Assembly (NCBI RefSeq): GCF_003574835.2
Contig: NZ_CP063196.1
Location: forward strand, 1,116,001-1,180,000
Direction of reading: 5' to 3'
Source: Thermobifida halotolerans
GTDB lineage: Bacteria > Actinomycetota > Actinomycetes > Streptosporangiales > Streptosporangiaceae
Length of the DNA: 64,000 nucleotides
Shown: one piece after another, positions 48,149 to 56,921 of the stretch
How positions within the stretch are numbered: position 1 is the first letter of the stretch
How the letters are laid out: each line of letters opens with the position of its first letter
Position numbers and translations under genes: made by a program
The notes under the pieces: model-generated
Told to the model about the DNA's origin: nothing
Database searches by the model: none
The model's input: the letters and a program-made list of their open reading frames with translations, nothing else

Positions 48149-48574
48149 ATGGCCTCTGATGAGAACCGATCGACCGCTCCGCTGTGGCGGCGGCTCAACT
48201 GGCCGCTCGTGGCCGCCCTGGTCGCCGTCGCGCTCGTCCGCCCCCTGTCCTCCATCACCGGTCTGAGTGACGCGCTCGGCAGACCGGCGACCCCCGTTGT
48301 CCTCACCGTGGCCGTCTCGCTGGTGTGGATTCTCGCCGTCGGTCTCAGCCGGGTGCGCCACCCCCTGGCGACGCTCGTCGTCACCGGTCTCGGATACGCG
48401 CTGGCCTCCCTCGTGCTGAGCGCCGTCCTCTCACCCCTGCTGACCGGGCAGTTGCGGGGACCCCTGGTGACGCCGCTCGCGGTGCTGCCGCTCTTCGCCG
48501 TCAACGCCGCGTGGGGCGCGCTGTGCGGACTCTGCGCGCTGGGACTGCGCCGCCTGCGCGGAGTCCGCCCGTGA
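48149..48574 (+). CDS. Small hypothetical membrane protein
   Basis: The protein is 141 residues with four hydrophobic helices (about residues 14-32, 46-62, 69-92 and 107-128). No family was recognised. A LRRLRG end is basic. It is convergent with the channel gene. Likely real, by hydrophobic pattern and clean start. Confidence 0.55.
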   Translation: MASDENRSTAPLWRRLNWPLVAALVAVALVRPLSSITGLSDALGRPATPVVLTVAVSLVWILAVGLSRVRHPLATLVVTGLGYALASLVLSAVLSPLLTGQLRGPLVTPLAVLPLFAVNAAWGALCGLCALGLRRLRGVRP

Positions 48575-48624
48575 ACGCGCGCCCGGTTCCGCGGCCGCCG
48601 GATGGGACAAGCCCCGGCCGGCGG

Positions 48625-49614
48625 TCAGGCGGGGTGCACGTTCTTCCAGTCCCACCCCTGGTGGCGGAGGAGCGCCGCCAGGGCCGAACGCCGCTGGTCG
48701 TGATCGCGGAAGACCCTCTCGAACTCGGCGGGGTCGACGGTGGGGATGCCCTGGGAGTCCAGGACGCGCGGCGACGGGACGGGAGGCGGCCCGTCGCCGT
48801 CTCCGCGGACCCCCGTGGCGACGAGTTCGGCGATGGCCGCCCTGGTCTGCGTGACCGTGAATCCCCGCAGTTGGTTGTCGGGGGGAACCGCGTGGCACAT
48901 GAGGGTCAGGGCCTCGTCGAGGACCGCGAGGTTGGGCGCCGACGCTTCTGCCCGGTGCCGGCTGTGGAAGTAGCTGAGGACCGGGTAGGCCGTGTGGCGC
49001 CGGGCGAGCGCGGCGATGGCGGAGTTCAGCGAGTTGAGTTGCGGCACGATCGCCGTGAAGTCGTCGCCGTTCCACGCGCGGGCGCAGATCCGCTCCGGCC
49101 TCTCACCCAGTGCGTGGACGAGCACGGCCAGAGAGCGTTCCTGGACGACCGCGCTGACCAGCGAGACGAGGTAGCTGAGGATCAGCGTCGCCAGGGTCAG
49201 TCCGGTCGCGCTGGTCAGAACGGTCGCCAACTGCCAGCCGGGGCCGGTGGGGCGGAACTCGCCGTTGCCCAGGGTGGTCAGGGTGTAACCCACGAAGTAG
49301 CAGCGCTCCCACGCGTCGGCGGGATGCCCGGTCGTGGAGGCCTCCACCGACGCGCCGGAAAGGAACACCAGCCACCAGCCCAGCCACGCCGCGCCGACCC
49401 ACAGCAGCAGTCCGCTGAAGGCCACGGCCGGCCCCAGTAGGGAGAGGAGGCGGTGCGAGCCGCCCGCCGCGCGGCGCAGCAGCCGCCACAGCCATGACGT
49501 CACCGCGCCGGTGACCGGACCGCCGCCGCCGGCGGTGACGAGCGCGGTCTGGAACACCTCCCAGGTGAGGACAAGAAGGATCACAACTCCCGCCGCGAAC
49601 GCCACGGCCGCCAT
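48625..49614 (-). CDS. Two-pore/ion-channel-family membrane protein
   Basis: The protein is 329 residues. The N-terminal helix (AVAFAAGVVILLVLTWEVF) is followed by a helix at GPAVAFSGLLLWVGAAWLG, then CYFVGYTLTTLGNGEF. TTLGNG sits where TVGYG-like selectivity filters lie. A membrane helix then follows (TSATGLTLATLILSYL). The cytoplasmic C-terminal 150 residues are mostly helical. Resemblance to potassium-channel pore regions is clear, but the filter is non-canonical. A decayed paralogue lies at 39569-40364. The ATG at 49614 has GGGAG before it. Confidence 0.75.
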   Translation of the reverse strand: MAAVAFAAGVVILLVLTWEVFQTALVTAGGGGPVTGAVTSWLWRLLRRAAGGSHRLLSLLGPAVAFSGLLLWVGAAWLGWWLVFLSGASVEASTTGHPADAWERCYFVGYTLTTLGNGEFRPTGPGWQLATVLTSATGLTLATLILSYLVSLVSAVVQERSLAVLVHALGERPERICARAWNGDDFTAIVPQLNSLNSAIAALARRHTAYPVLSYFHSRHRAEASAPNLAVLDEALTLMCHAVPPDNQLRGFTVTQTRAAIAELVATGVRGDGDGPPPVPSPRVLDSQGIPTVDPAEFERVFRDHDQRRSALAALLRHQGWDWKNVHPA

Positions 49615-49875
49615 CCACTCCCGCCTTTCGCCACGCGTGTCCGGACACCGGGGCCCGGTGGCGTCCGCCTCGGTTCCGTGCGGCGTTCCCGCCGTCGCGC
49701 TCCGCACCGGCTTCCGGAACCCTCCGGACCACTCCCGTTCCGGTTCGGGAGAAGACCTCCGTTCCCCGTCGCGGGCCCACTACCCGCGAAGCGCGGTCCA
49801 ACCGCCCCGAGTCCCCGCCCGTGCCCCGCACCCGCCGCGTCTGGTCCGCCCTCTGGCCAACAGGGGCGTGAGGGG

Positions 49876-50859
49876 TTACCGGCCGGTGGCGCCGTACTCG
49901 GTCAGGAGCGCGAATCCGTGGCGGTCGACCGATCGGGCGGTGGCCGAGAGGACGACGACGCCGGTGGAGGCGGCGCGGTCGATGCCGAGCCAGGACCGGA
50001 AGCCGCCGGTGCCGCCGTTGTGCCAGGTGACCGGTCGGCCCCGCACGGGAGTCGTGATCCACGCGGCGCCGATGCGCGCGCCCGCGCCGAAGGAGGTGAC
50101 CGGGTCCAGTGCGGCGATGCCCGGGGCGGTGCCCTCCAGCAGCGCCGCGGTGAGGCGGGCCATGCCGGTGATGGAGGCCCGGATGCCGCCCGCCGGTCCG
50201 AGCGCCTCGCCGGTCCAGGGCTCCTTCGGCCGTCCGCGCCTGCCGGTGCCGGTGAGCGCGCCGGGCCGCAGTTGGTCGGCCGTCGCCGGGACGTAGCAGC
50301 GGTCCAGCTCCAGTGGGGCGGCGATGCGCCGGTGGAGGAGTTCGGCGTAGGTGGTGGCGGCGGCGCGGGCGAGGGCGTGGCCGAGCAGTTCGAACCCGAA
50401 GTTGGAGTAGCGGGGCCGAGGTTTGCCCAACCGGACCTTTCGGGCCTGGTCGAGAAGCTGGGCGAGGTTCTCGCCGTAGGGGTTCGTTCCGTGCCGCCAC
50501 AGGGCGAGGGTGCGCCGCCACGGGTGGGCGGACGCCGGCAGGGAGGGCAGGCCGGAGCGGTGCGTGCTCAGCGAGGCCAGCGTGACCTCTGCAGCGGGGG
50601 TCCCGTCCAGCGGCAGCAGGTCCCCCAGGGTGGTGTCGGGGCCGATCTCGCCTCGTGCGAGCGCGTCGGCGTACAGCAGTCCGGTGACGCCCTTGGAGAT
50701 CGAGCCGATCTCGAAGTCGGAGTCGGGGCCGGTGCCGCGACCGGCCACCGCCGTGCCCCGCGGGGAGACCACGGCCGCCGCGACGACCGGATGGCGGGGA
50801 CCCAGCAGTTCCTCCAGCCGGGCGGCGAGTCGGTCGTCGCCGTGGGTCTCGACGGTCAT
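49876..50859 (-). CDS. Serine hydrolase, class C beta-lactamase/CubicO-like
   Basis: The protein is 327 residues. SISKG (SxxK nucleophile), YSNF (YxN base) and HNGG (HxG) are in the right order, so the fold and active site appear intact. No signal peptide is visible, so it may be cytoplasmic. It follows the HTH gene with an ATGA overlap, making a two-gene operon governed by the GTCAAC operators. The substrate may be an ester, a peptide or an antibiotic. Confidence 0.88.
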   Translation of the reverse strand: MTVETHGDDRLAARLEELLGPRHPVVAAAVVSPRGTAVAGRGTGPDSDFEIGSISKGVTGLLYADALARGEIGPDTTLGDLLPLDGTPAAEVTLASLSTHRSGLPSLPASAHPWRRTLALWRHGTNPYGENLAQLLDQARKVRLGKPRPRYSNFGFELLGHALARAAATTYAELLHRRIAAPLELDRCYVPATADQLRPGALTGTGRRGRPKEPWTGEALGPAGGIRASITGMARLTAALLEGTAPGIAALDPVTSFGAGARIGAAWITTPVRGRPVTWHNGGTGGFRSWLGIDRAASTGVVVLSATARSVDRHGFALLTEYGATGR

Positions 50860-51092
50860 GAGCGGCCTCCGAGCAGCCCCCGACCGGCGTGTTTCTTGTG
50901 GACGGCCTGCTTGGAGACACCCAGGGCGGCGGCTATCTGCGGCCATGTGGCGCCGCCTGCCCGGGCGCGGCGCACCAGCACCGCCTCGACGCGCTCGGTC
51001 TCGGCGCGCAGCCGCGCCACGGCCTCCAGGCCCGTCAGCGGGTCGCGGTCGGCTGTCGATGCCGCGAGTTCGGTCAACAGTGCAGCGTTCAT
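50856..51092 (-). CDS. Small helix-turn-helix regulator
   Basis: The protein is 78 residues. The C-terminal ATWPQIAAALGVSKQAVHKKH is a helix-turn-helix like that of MerR/sigma-region-4 proteins. The N-terminal half is a leucine-zipper-like helix (LEAVARLRAETERVEAVLV). It is first in an operon with the serine hydrolase. The ATG starts right at the putative transcription start, so the mRNA looks leaderless. Autorepression through the adjacent GTCAAC sites is an inference. Confidence 0.83.
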   Translation of the reverse strand: MNAALLTELAASTADRDPLTGLEAVARLRAETERVEAVLVRRARAGGATWPQIAAALGVSKQAVHKKHAGRGLLGGRS

Positions 51093-51094
51093 GC

Positions 51095-51138
51095 GTCAAC
51101 CGTAGTTGACCACCGACCGGCGGTCAACGAGGGTTGAC
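51095..51138 (-). promoter_or_regulatory. Leaderless promoter with two identical GTCAAC-N4-GTTGAC operators
   Basis: On the minus strand TTGACC (51127-51122) and TACGGT (51104-51099) are separated by 17 bases. The ATG follows six bases later (51092), so transcription should start at the A of the ATG. Two exact GTCAAC-N4-GTTGAC palindromes, 51095-51110 and 51123-51138 (centres 28 bp apart), overlap the -10 and -35. A third GTCAAC half lies at 51073-51078. Confidence 0.75.
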
Positions 51139-51959
51139 GACTTCCGCCCGGGGTCGCCCGGACGCTTCCGGCGCGCGGAACCGCGACCGCGGGCGGACGC
51201 GGCACCCCTCACCGCCAGCGGCAGCCCCGCGCACAGCTCGGCCACCCGGGTGAGCGCCGCCGGATCGGCTCCGGTACGCGGATCGGCGGGGTCGTTGACG
51301 CGCAGTTGCGCCACCAGCAACGCCACCGACGAGGCGGGGGAGAGGACGAACAGTTCCAGGCGGCGCGCGGGCAGCGGATGCAGCACGTCGCGGGAGGTGA
51401 TCAGCAGCCGGCCCCGGTCGTCGCCCGGCAGCAGCGGTTCGACCTGGTCGACGGAGGACGCGTTGTCGGCGACCACCAGGATCGGCCCGCCGTGCTCCGC
51501 GGCGCGCCGGTGCAGCATCGACCGGTACAGCACCGCCAGGTCGCGCGTCTCGGCGGGCAGTCGCTCCGCGGGGACACCGAGTGCGCGCAGCATCGAGCCG
51601 AGCGCGGTCTCCGGTGGGACGGGCGTGCTGTAGCCGAGCAGGTCCACGAAGAGCGCCCCGGCGAACCGGCCGCGCGCCAGTGCCGCGTGCCCGGCCGCCA
51701 CCGCCAGTGCGGTCTTGCCGACCCCGCCCATCCCGGCCGAGAGCACCACCCCGGCCCCGGAACCGCCGCCGGGGTCGAGCGCCGCCAGCACCGCGTCCAC
51801 CTCAGCGTCGCGGCCGGTGAACCCGGGAGGCCGCGGCGGCAGCCCGAACAGCGCGGTCGGCACCGCCGGAGAGTGGTGGTGCTCCTCGTGCTTTCCGACG
51901 ACCGGACCGTGGAAAACCCCGTTCTGGAAGTCCAGGTGGTCGCCGCCGTACTGTTCCAC
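51096..51959 (-). pseudogene. 3'-truncated NB-ARC (STAND) ATPase with GGDHxDF N-terminal tag
   Basis: About 287 residues remain. The N-terminus is EQYGGDHLDFQNGVFHGPVVG, the same motif as the 31725 membrane protein. The NB-ARC domain has GMGGVGKTALAVAAG (Walker A), ILVVADNASS (Walker B region), LLITSRD and CAGLPLAV (GLPLA). Sequence then loses the family after GLPLAV and runs 30-odd residues into the HTH operator region before a stop at 51096. The usual TPR or effector C-terminus is absent. Probably inactive. The GTG at 51959 is the likely start. Confidence 0.7.
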
Positions 51960-52569
51960 GCGGCCATCCTGCCGCCCAACGCCGCGGCCACGCGACCCCG
52001 CCCCCGCGGGCCGCATGGCAGCACCGACCGGAGTGTGCGGGGCGGGGCCGCCTCCGAAGAGCCAGGGGAGGGGTGTTTCCGCCGGGCGCCCGGTGCCCAC
52101 CCCCCGGGGGGCGGGCCGGAACACTCCCGGGCCGGGGTGCGGCGGCTCAGCGGTTTGGACCCGGACGTGGCCCGGGGAACCTCCCGCGCGGCGCCCGGTG
52201 CCGCCCGCTCGCGGCGACCGCCCGACAGGGTTCGCGACCGTGCCGCCGGGGGCACACCTCCGAAAGCAGCGGTCCGTGAGTCCGCCACAGACACCGACTG
52301 CTTTTCCCGTGCTGGAGGTGAACTGCCTGCCAGCCCCACCGGGCACCCACGCTCTGTTCACTCATTCCAATTCTTTCCTCCTGAGGTTGGAGTGTCCGCT
52401 TCTGAGACGAGTGAGGAAAGGTGGGACCGCTGTTCTCGACCGGATACATCGAGTGCCCCTGAGAGCAGCCAATACTGCCTGGTCATTCTGGTTGAGCGCG
52501 CTGATTGTCACCCCCTTCGTCTAGGGTGCCCTCCCGGAACCCGGTGGATGGGCGAAATCTGGGGGAGAA
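51960..52569. other. Gap between the NB-ARC remnant and the HNH island
   Basis: No gene seen. G+C falls after about 52300 (beginning of the low-G+C island), with a Trp/Thr-poor, mixed-codon sequence. GGGGGAGAA immediately precedes the GTG at 52570. Confidence 0.4.
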
Positions 52570-53022
52570 GTGGCCAAGCAGAGCAGGTACTACGGGTCGG
52601 GTACCGAGAGGGCGCTCTTCATGCTGAGCCGTGGGACGTGCTACGCGCCGCCCTGCAAGGAGCCGGTGTTGAAGATGGCCGAGAGCGGAACCCCTCGCGT
52701 CAATGTCCAGATCGCGCACATCCGGGCCCTCGTGGAAGGGGAGGCGCGGTACGACAAGAACTATCCTGAGAAGTTGCGCAACAGGTTCGAGAATCTGATC
52801 CTGCTCTGCAAGCCACACCACACCGAAGTCGACTCGGACCTTTGGGTTGAACAGTATCCGGCGGAGGTACTTCTCCGGTGGAAGGCCGAGGTCGAAGGTG
52901 GCGGGCTCGGGGATGCACTGAAAAACGTCCCACCCCTCAACGGAGACAAAGAGTTCGAGGGCATAATCGTCAAATCGGTTGAGACTGCGCGGCTGGAGAT
53001 CCTGGGGCGATCGACGAACTGA
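52570..53022 (+). CDS. HNH-like endonuclease domain, N-terminal part of a frameshifted gene
   Basis: The protein is 150 residues. Residues 20-75 hold CYAPPCKEPVL, then QIAHIRALVEGEARYDKNYP and RFENLILLCKPHHTEVD, a metal-finger/HNH arrangement (AHI...NLILLC..HH). The Cys pairs would bind zinc. The gene ends at a TGA right after a GGGG run (53004-53007); inserting one base gives a smooth helical continuation into the next entry. Codon use and G+C differ from the surrounding actinomycete genes. A nuclease effector is inferred. Confidence 0.7.
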   Translation: MAKQSRYYGSGTERALFMLSRGTCYAPPCKEPVLKMAESGTPRVNVQIAHIRALVEGEARYDKNYPEKLRNRFENLILLCKPHHTEVDSDLWVEQYPAEVLLRWKAEVEGGGLGDALKNVPPLNGDKEFEGIIVKSVETARLEILGRSTN

Positions 53023-53063
53023 AGGGCATCAGTGAGGAAACAGCAGAGACTGTCAAATCGCTC

Positions 53064-53675
53064 TTGACTGAATCCTTCAACCGCCCTTATCTGAACCAGG
53101 ACCAGATCGATTCGCTTGAGTACTCGGCCCGCGTCCTCTCCAGAATGGAGGACCAGACGATGCTGCTCCATGATTCTGCGGTGAGGATCCAGAGCATTCA
53201 GGACTACGAACACCTGCTGGTCAGGTCGGCTGATGTCTTTCGAGAGTTTCCCCACTACATTCCACAACTCGTGTCCGTGGCAGAGGCCATCCAGAGCATG
53301 CTGGACAACGTTAAGGCCATTGACAGTTCCACCGAGAGACTGGAAATTGCGAGGGCGGATATGAACAACCTGCACGATGCGGTCACCTCGATGATCAATG
53401 CGGGTTTCCGTGGACTCCCCTCGCAGGTTCAACAGGTCGAGTGGGCTGTGGATCGTTTCACCAGCGCTGCTGGAAGCATCGACCAGCTCCGCGAAGCAGC
53501 AGGTGCGCTAGAGGCCGCCTCGCAGGCATTGAATGTTGCGGAGACTGTGAAGGGGCGCGCAGGGATGGACAAGGAACTCTCGCGGAAGATCTTCTGGAAC
53601 GGATTCGCTTCCGGAATCGGCGCGGTTATCGTGATCCTGTCGCTGTGGACCTTCCTGATTAAGCAGGGGATGTGA
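53064..53675 (+). CDS. C-terminal coiled-coil/membrane part of the frameshifted HNH protein
   Basis: Reading in this frame is open from about 52983, and continuous across the G-run with +1 correction (LEILGAIDELKGISEETAET). It gives about 200 helical residues (LNQDQIDSLEYSARVLSRME, HDAVTSMINAGF) and a single membrane helix at the end (GIGAVIVILSLWTFLI). The TTG at 53064 is only a formal start. A full-length protein would be HNH-linker-membrane anchor. The frameshift could be real decay, sequencing error or translational recoding. Confidence 0.55.
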   Translation: MTESFNRPYLNQDQIDSLEYSARVLSRMEDQTMLLHDSAVRIQSIQDYEHLLVRSADVFREFPHYIPQLVSVAEAIQSMLDNVKAIDSSTERLEIARADMNNLHDAVTSMINAGFRGLPSQVQQVEWAVDRFTSAAGSIDQLREAAGALEAASQALNVAETVKGRAGMDKELSRKIFWNGFASGIGAVIVILSLWTFLIKQGM

Positions 53676-54040
53676 CTCCTTGGTTGTCGCTCGGAGGCCG
53701 TTGGGCGCGGTGGTCAGGAATCTTCCATGATTTTCGGAGTCGAGCTGTGCTTCGTGGGCGTGGTCCTGGGGGAGGAATGATTTTCTTTTGTCCGGAATCT
53801 CGGGATTTACGATGCTCGCCGTTTTTTGGTTCGCGGGCTTGTGTTGGATTGTCATGAGCGACACTGGTCCTCGGTGGTTGTGTAAACCCTTGAAGGATTG
53901 GAGTGGATAGGATTTTCGTTTTCCTCGTGCGATCCAGGTTGCAGTTGAGGACTTGGGCCTTAGTTCTGTTGAGTTTCTGTCATCCTCTCGGGAGGGCGAA
54001 CGAGGAGTGCCTGGGCTCAGGACTCGGGTAGTATACGGCC
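53676..54040. other. Low-G+C intergenic region before the second HNH gene
   Basis: About 365 bases, clearly A/T-richer than the bulk of the window. No coding frame was supported. TAGTAT at 54029-54034 ends seven bases before the GTG at 54041, which would give a leaderless transcript. Confidence 0.5.
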
Positions 54041-54754
54041 GTGCCAGAGAACCGTCCTGCAGTACCCCGTGGACTAAGAAGAGCGCTCTTTGTTGAAGCG
54101 GGTCACCGCTGTGCCATTCCCACTTGCCGTGCGACTCCCGTTGAGTTGGCGCATATCGTTCCCTGGGCGAAGGTGCGCGAGCACACCTTCGAGAACATGA
54201 TCGTCCTGTGCCCGAACTGCCATACGCGTTTCGACCGAGGAGAGATAGACCGGCTTTCGATGCTGGAGTACAAGGCCCAACTCAAACGGATCTCCCGGAC
54301 GGGTGCGGACGAGAAAACACGATCGGAGCGCGTACGGATCCTCGAAACCCACGGGGCGTTCCAGACGGTGATCGAAATCTGGTGGAGGGAAATCTACTCG
54401 GTTTCGCTCGCCTATCTCGACCTAGAAGAGACGCAGTCCACGATCGAAGAGACACGATCCACATACGTGGAGGAATTCCGTCACAGGGCTGAGGAAGCGC
54501 GCGCCCTCCTGGAGGATTTTACCCGTAGCGGGAGTACAGATATGGCTCGTGCGGCGGAGGAAGTCATTGATGCGATGCAGCAGTGGGCGGATGCAGCGAT
54601 CGAAGGAATCTGGCCGAGCAGCCATATCGATGCTTACACCTACTACGAGGACGACGTCGATCGTCCCCTGTCATCCCTGCAGTCTTGTGTCTACGAATAC
54701 CTGGGAATTGGTAGAGAAGACTTTTCACCGTCCATACAGCAGGGAAGAGATTGA
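54041..54754 (+). CDS. HNH endonuclease
   Basis: The protein is 237 residues. CAIPTCRATPVELAHIVPW, then ENMIVLCPNCHTRFDRG, is a classic HNH with two CxxC zinc ligands and HIVPW in the nuclease His position. The C-terminal two-thirds are helical (EETQSTIEETRSTYVEEFRHRAEE) and of unknown function. It sits in lower-G+C DNA with its own promoter-like -10. It is likely an acquired defence or homing nuclease. The GTG start places the HNH directly after a short basic N-terminus. Confidence 0.85.
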   Translation: MPENRPAVPRGLRRALFVEAGHRCAIPTCRATPVELAHIVPWAKVREHTFENMIVLCPNCHTRFDRGEIDRLSMLEYKAQLKRISRTGADEKTRSERVRILETHGAFQTVIEIWWREIYSVSLAYLDLEETQSTIEETRSTYVEEFRHRAEEARALLEDFTRSGSTDMARAAEEVIDAMQQWADAAIEGIWPSSHIDAYTYYEDDVDRPLSSLQSCVYEYLGIGREDFSPSIQQGRD

Positions 54755-54877
54755 CCCCCGCAACTGATCTGGTGCGCCCCCGGGACCGCGGCCCTGGACC
54801 TTTTCTTCCACAGGTTATGGAGGCGTGGGTCCTGGCATCGCGGCCGTGAGGTGCTGTTGCCATATGTGGCCAGTCGT

Positions 54878-54907
54878 TTGACGGTCGGTATCCGGTTTCG
54901 CTAGCGT
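54878..54907 (+). promoter_or_regulatory. Promoter of the second PQQ-like gene
   Basis: TTGACG (54878-54883), an 18-base spacer and TAGCGT (54902-54907) form a plausible sigma-70-type promoter. It is about 150 bases upstream of the gene. Confidence 0.55.
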
Positions 54908-55057
54908 TCGCGCGGAACGCGGCGGCAACCGCCTGTTCTGCCTGCACTTCTTGTTTCTCACCAGTCCAAACAAGCAGCACAGAGTTTCCGTGAACCCGTC
55001 GGGTCTTTCTGGCTGGAAAGGTCCCGCCCCGTCACACCACACGTTGGGAGAACCGTG

Positions 55058-56848
55058 ATGCCCGCCGATTCCTCCGGGGCTGTGTCCCGTGGACGGTCTT
55101 TCCTGATCTGGTCCGGTGTGGGACTGGTGGCGGTCGGACTGGTGGCCACCGTGACCACTGCTCTGGCAGGGGAAGGGTTGGTCGACCACCCGTTCCGGAT
55201 CGTCCTCTGGGTGCTGGCCGGGCTGGGTTGTGGGGCGCTGCTGCTGCAACTGCTGGAACGGGTCCCGCCCGAACAGCGCCACACCGTGCGGCGGCCGGTG
55301 GCCGCGAGCACGGTGGTGGCGGTCTCGGCCACACTCCTGGCGTGGCTGGAGCGGCCCGCCTGGCTGCTCGGCGGCCCCGCAGACAACACACTGCCCCACC
55401 TCGTGGGCTGGGCCGGATCGGTCGCGGTGGTGCTCGGCGCGGTGGTGGTGGCCGCGACCGGACACAACCACCGGCCCACGGTCCCGGTCCTGTCCGGCGG
55501 GCTGGTATCCGGAGTACTGGTCACGGTGCTGCTGGCGGCTGTCGCGTGGACAGGCGGGCAGGCCCTGTCCCGGCCGTTGGCGCCGTTGTCGCCGCTGTTC
55601 GACGGAGTCGACCACACCACCGCCGACGCCGACAGCCCCGGATCGGCACCGTTCACGCTCGGGGAGGTGGCCTGGACCTGGCAGCCGCCCGAGGAGGCCC
55701 GTCCGGTGCGCCTGCTGCCCACGGCCGGGGGCGCGGTGGTCGACCTTGGCCACGGCGTGATCGCGCTCGACACCGCCGCCGGCGAGCAGACCTGGCACTA
55801 CCTGCTGCCGGGCACCGAGATGACGGTCAACGTCACCCCCGACTGGGAGACCACCGTCCTTTCCCATGAGACCGAGGAGGGCAGTGTGGTGGTGGCGTTG
55901 AACTCGATCACCGGAAAGCCACGCGGCCACGCAGTGCTCCCCACACCCCAGGAAGCCGACATCGGGCTGCTCACCGCCGAGGCCCGCATCCTGCTGGAGC
56001 AGACCGACGAGGGCTGGCAGCTCACCGCGCGGTCACTGGCTGACGACGCCCATCTGTGGAGCAGGCCCCTGTCATCGCACTGCCTGGTGCAGCAGCAAAC
56101 CCGTTCCTGGATCCGCACCTACGATGACAGGATTGTCGTCGCCCAGCCCTGCCACCCCGAACTGCCCCGCACCCCTCCGGAGGAGCTCGCCGAGCTGTCG
56201 GGGGGCACGAACCGCCTGACCTCCTACGACGCGGACACCGGAGAAGAGGAGTGGACCCACGAGTGGGAGGCCGAAGAGCCCTTCGGTACCTTCCCCGAAC
56301 TCGCCCACCACCACGACGACACCCGTCTGGAAGCCCCGCCCTTCACCGCGTCCGGCCCGGTGGTCGCGGTCAAGCACCACACGGACGGCCACGAGTACCT
56401 GGTGCTGGACCTGGTGAGCGGCACGCGCCACATGGAGCATTTCGACCTCGCCGGATACGACGACCGCCTCCACTTCACCCCCGAGGGGGTCACGGCCCTG
56501 CGCCACGACCCGGAGACGGACACGCTCGTCTACGAGTTCCTCCTGTACTTCCCCGGCAAAGAACCCGAGATGGTCGCCCGGATGCCCGCCCCCGACGGAC
56601 CGGACGACCCCGACAACCATGAATGGGTGACACTGATGAATGCGGTCGTGGCGGTCCGGCCCGCAGCGGACTCCCCCGGGCGCTACCTGGTCGACGTGGC
56701 GCCGTGGAACTCCGCCGCCGAGCCCTCCCAGATCCCGCTCGACGGGGTGCGACTGTCCGAGGACAGCGAAGCCATCCGCCTCGTCCCCGTCCGAGGAGTG
56801 GTCCTCGTCACCGACACCGCGATGACGAACGTCGTCGCCCTGCGCTGA
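55058..56848 (+). CDS. Membrane-anchored PQQ-like beta-propeller protein (paralogue 2)
   Basis: The protein is 596 residues. Helices at residues 15-35, 45-65, 75-95 and others are followed by a propeller domain with LDTAAGEQTWHYLLP and YDADTGEEEWTHEW. It parallels the 29381 protein throughout: same helix order, LLQLLERVP, EVAWTWQPPE, TVNVTPD. There is no enzymatic signature. A GGGAGAACC lies upstream; a GTG three bases earlier is an alternative start. Convergent with the helicase remnant, separated by a 40-bp palindrome. Confidence 0.83.
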   Translation: MPADSSGAVSRGRSFLIWSGVGLVAVGLVATVTTALAGEGLVDHPFRIVLWVLAGLGCGALLLQLLERVPPEQRHTVRRPVAASTVVAVSATLLAWLERPAWLLGGPADNTLPHLVGWAGSVAVVLGAVVVAATGHNHRPTVPVLSGGLVSGVLVTVLLAAVAWTGGQALSRPLAPLSPLFDGVDHTTADADSPGSAPFTLGEVAWTWQPPEEARPVRLLPTAGGAVVDLGHGVIALDTAAGEQTWHYLLPGTEMTVNVTPDWETTVLSHETEEGSVVVALNSITGKPRGHAVLPTPQEADIGLLTAEARILLEQTDEGWQLTARSLADDAHLWSRPLSSHCLVQQQTRSWIRTYDDRIVVAQPCHPELPRTPPEELAELSGGTNRLTSYDADTGEEEWTHEWEAEEPFGTFPELAHHHDDTRLEAPPFTASGPVVAVKHHTDGHEYLVLDLVSGTRHMEHFDLAGYDDRLHFTPEGVTALRHDPETDTLVYEFLLYFPGKEPEMVARMPAPDGPDDPDNHEWVTLMNAVVAVRPAADSPGRYLVDVAPWNSAAEPSQIPLDGVRLSEDSEAIRLVPVRGVVLVTDTAMTNVVALR

Positions 56849-56860
56849 ACACGACGGCGA

Positions 56861-56900
56861 CGCCGGTGGGCCGTCTCCCGCGGGAGACGGCCCACCGGCG
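56861..56900. terminator. Perfect 40-bp palindromic bidirectional terminator
   Basis: The half-site CGCCGGTGGGCCGTCTCCCG is followed with no spacer by its exact inverse. It lies between the convergent PQQ gene and the helicase remnant. Confidence 0.85.
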
Positions 56901-56921
56901 TCACGAACGACAGGACCGGGG

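Noticed and set aside
29381-56848. A single large inverted duplication explaining all paralogue pairs
   Set aside because: Order is roughly mirrored but strand directions of the PQQ and channel copies do not fit an inversion.
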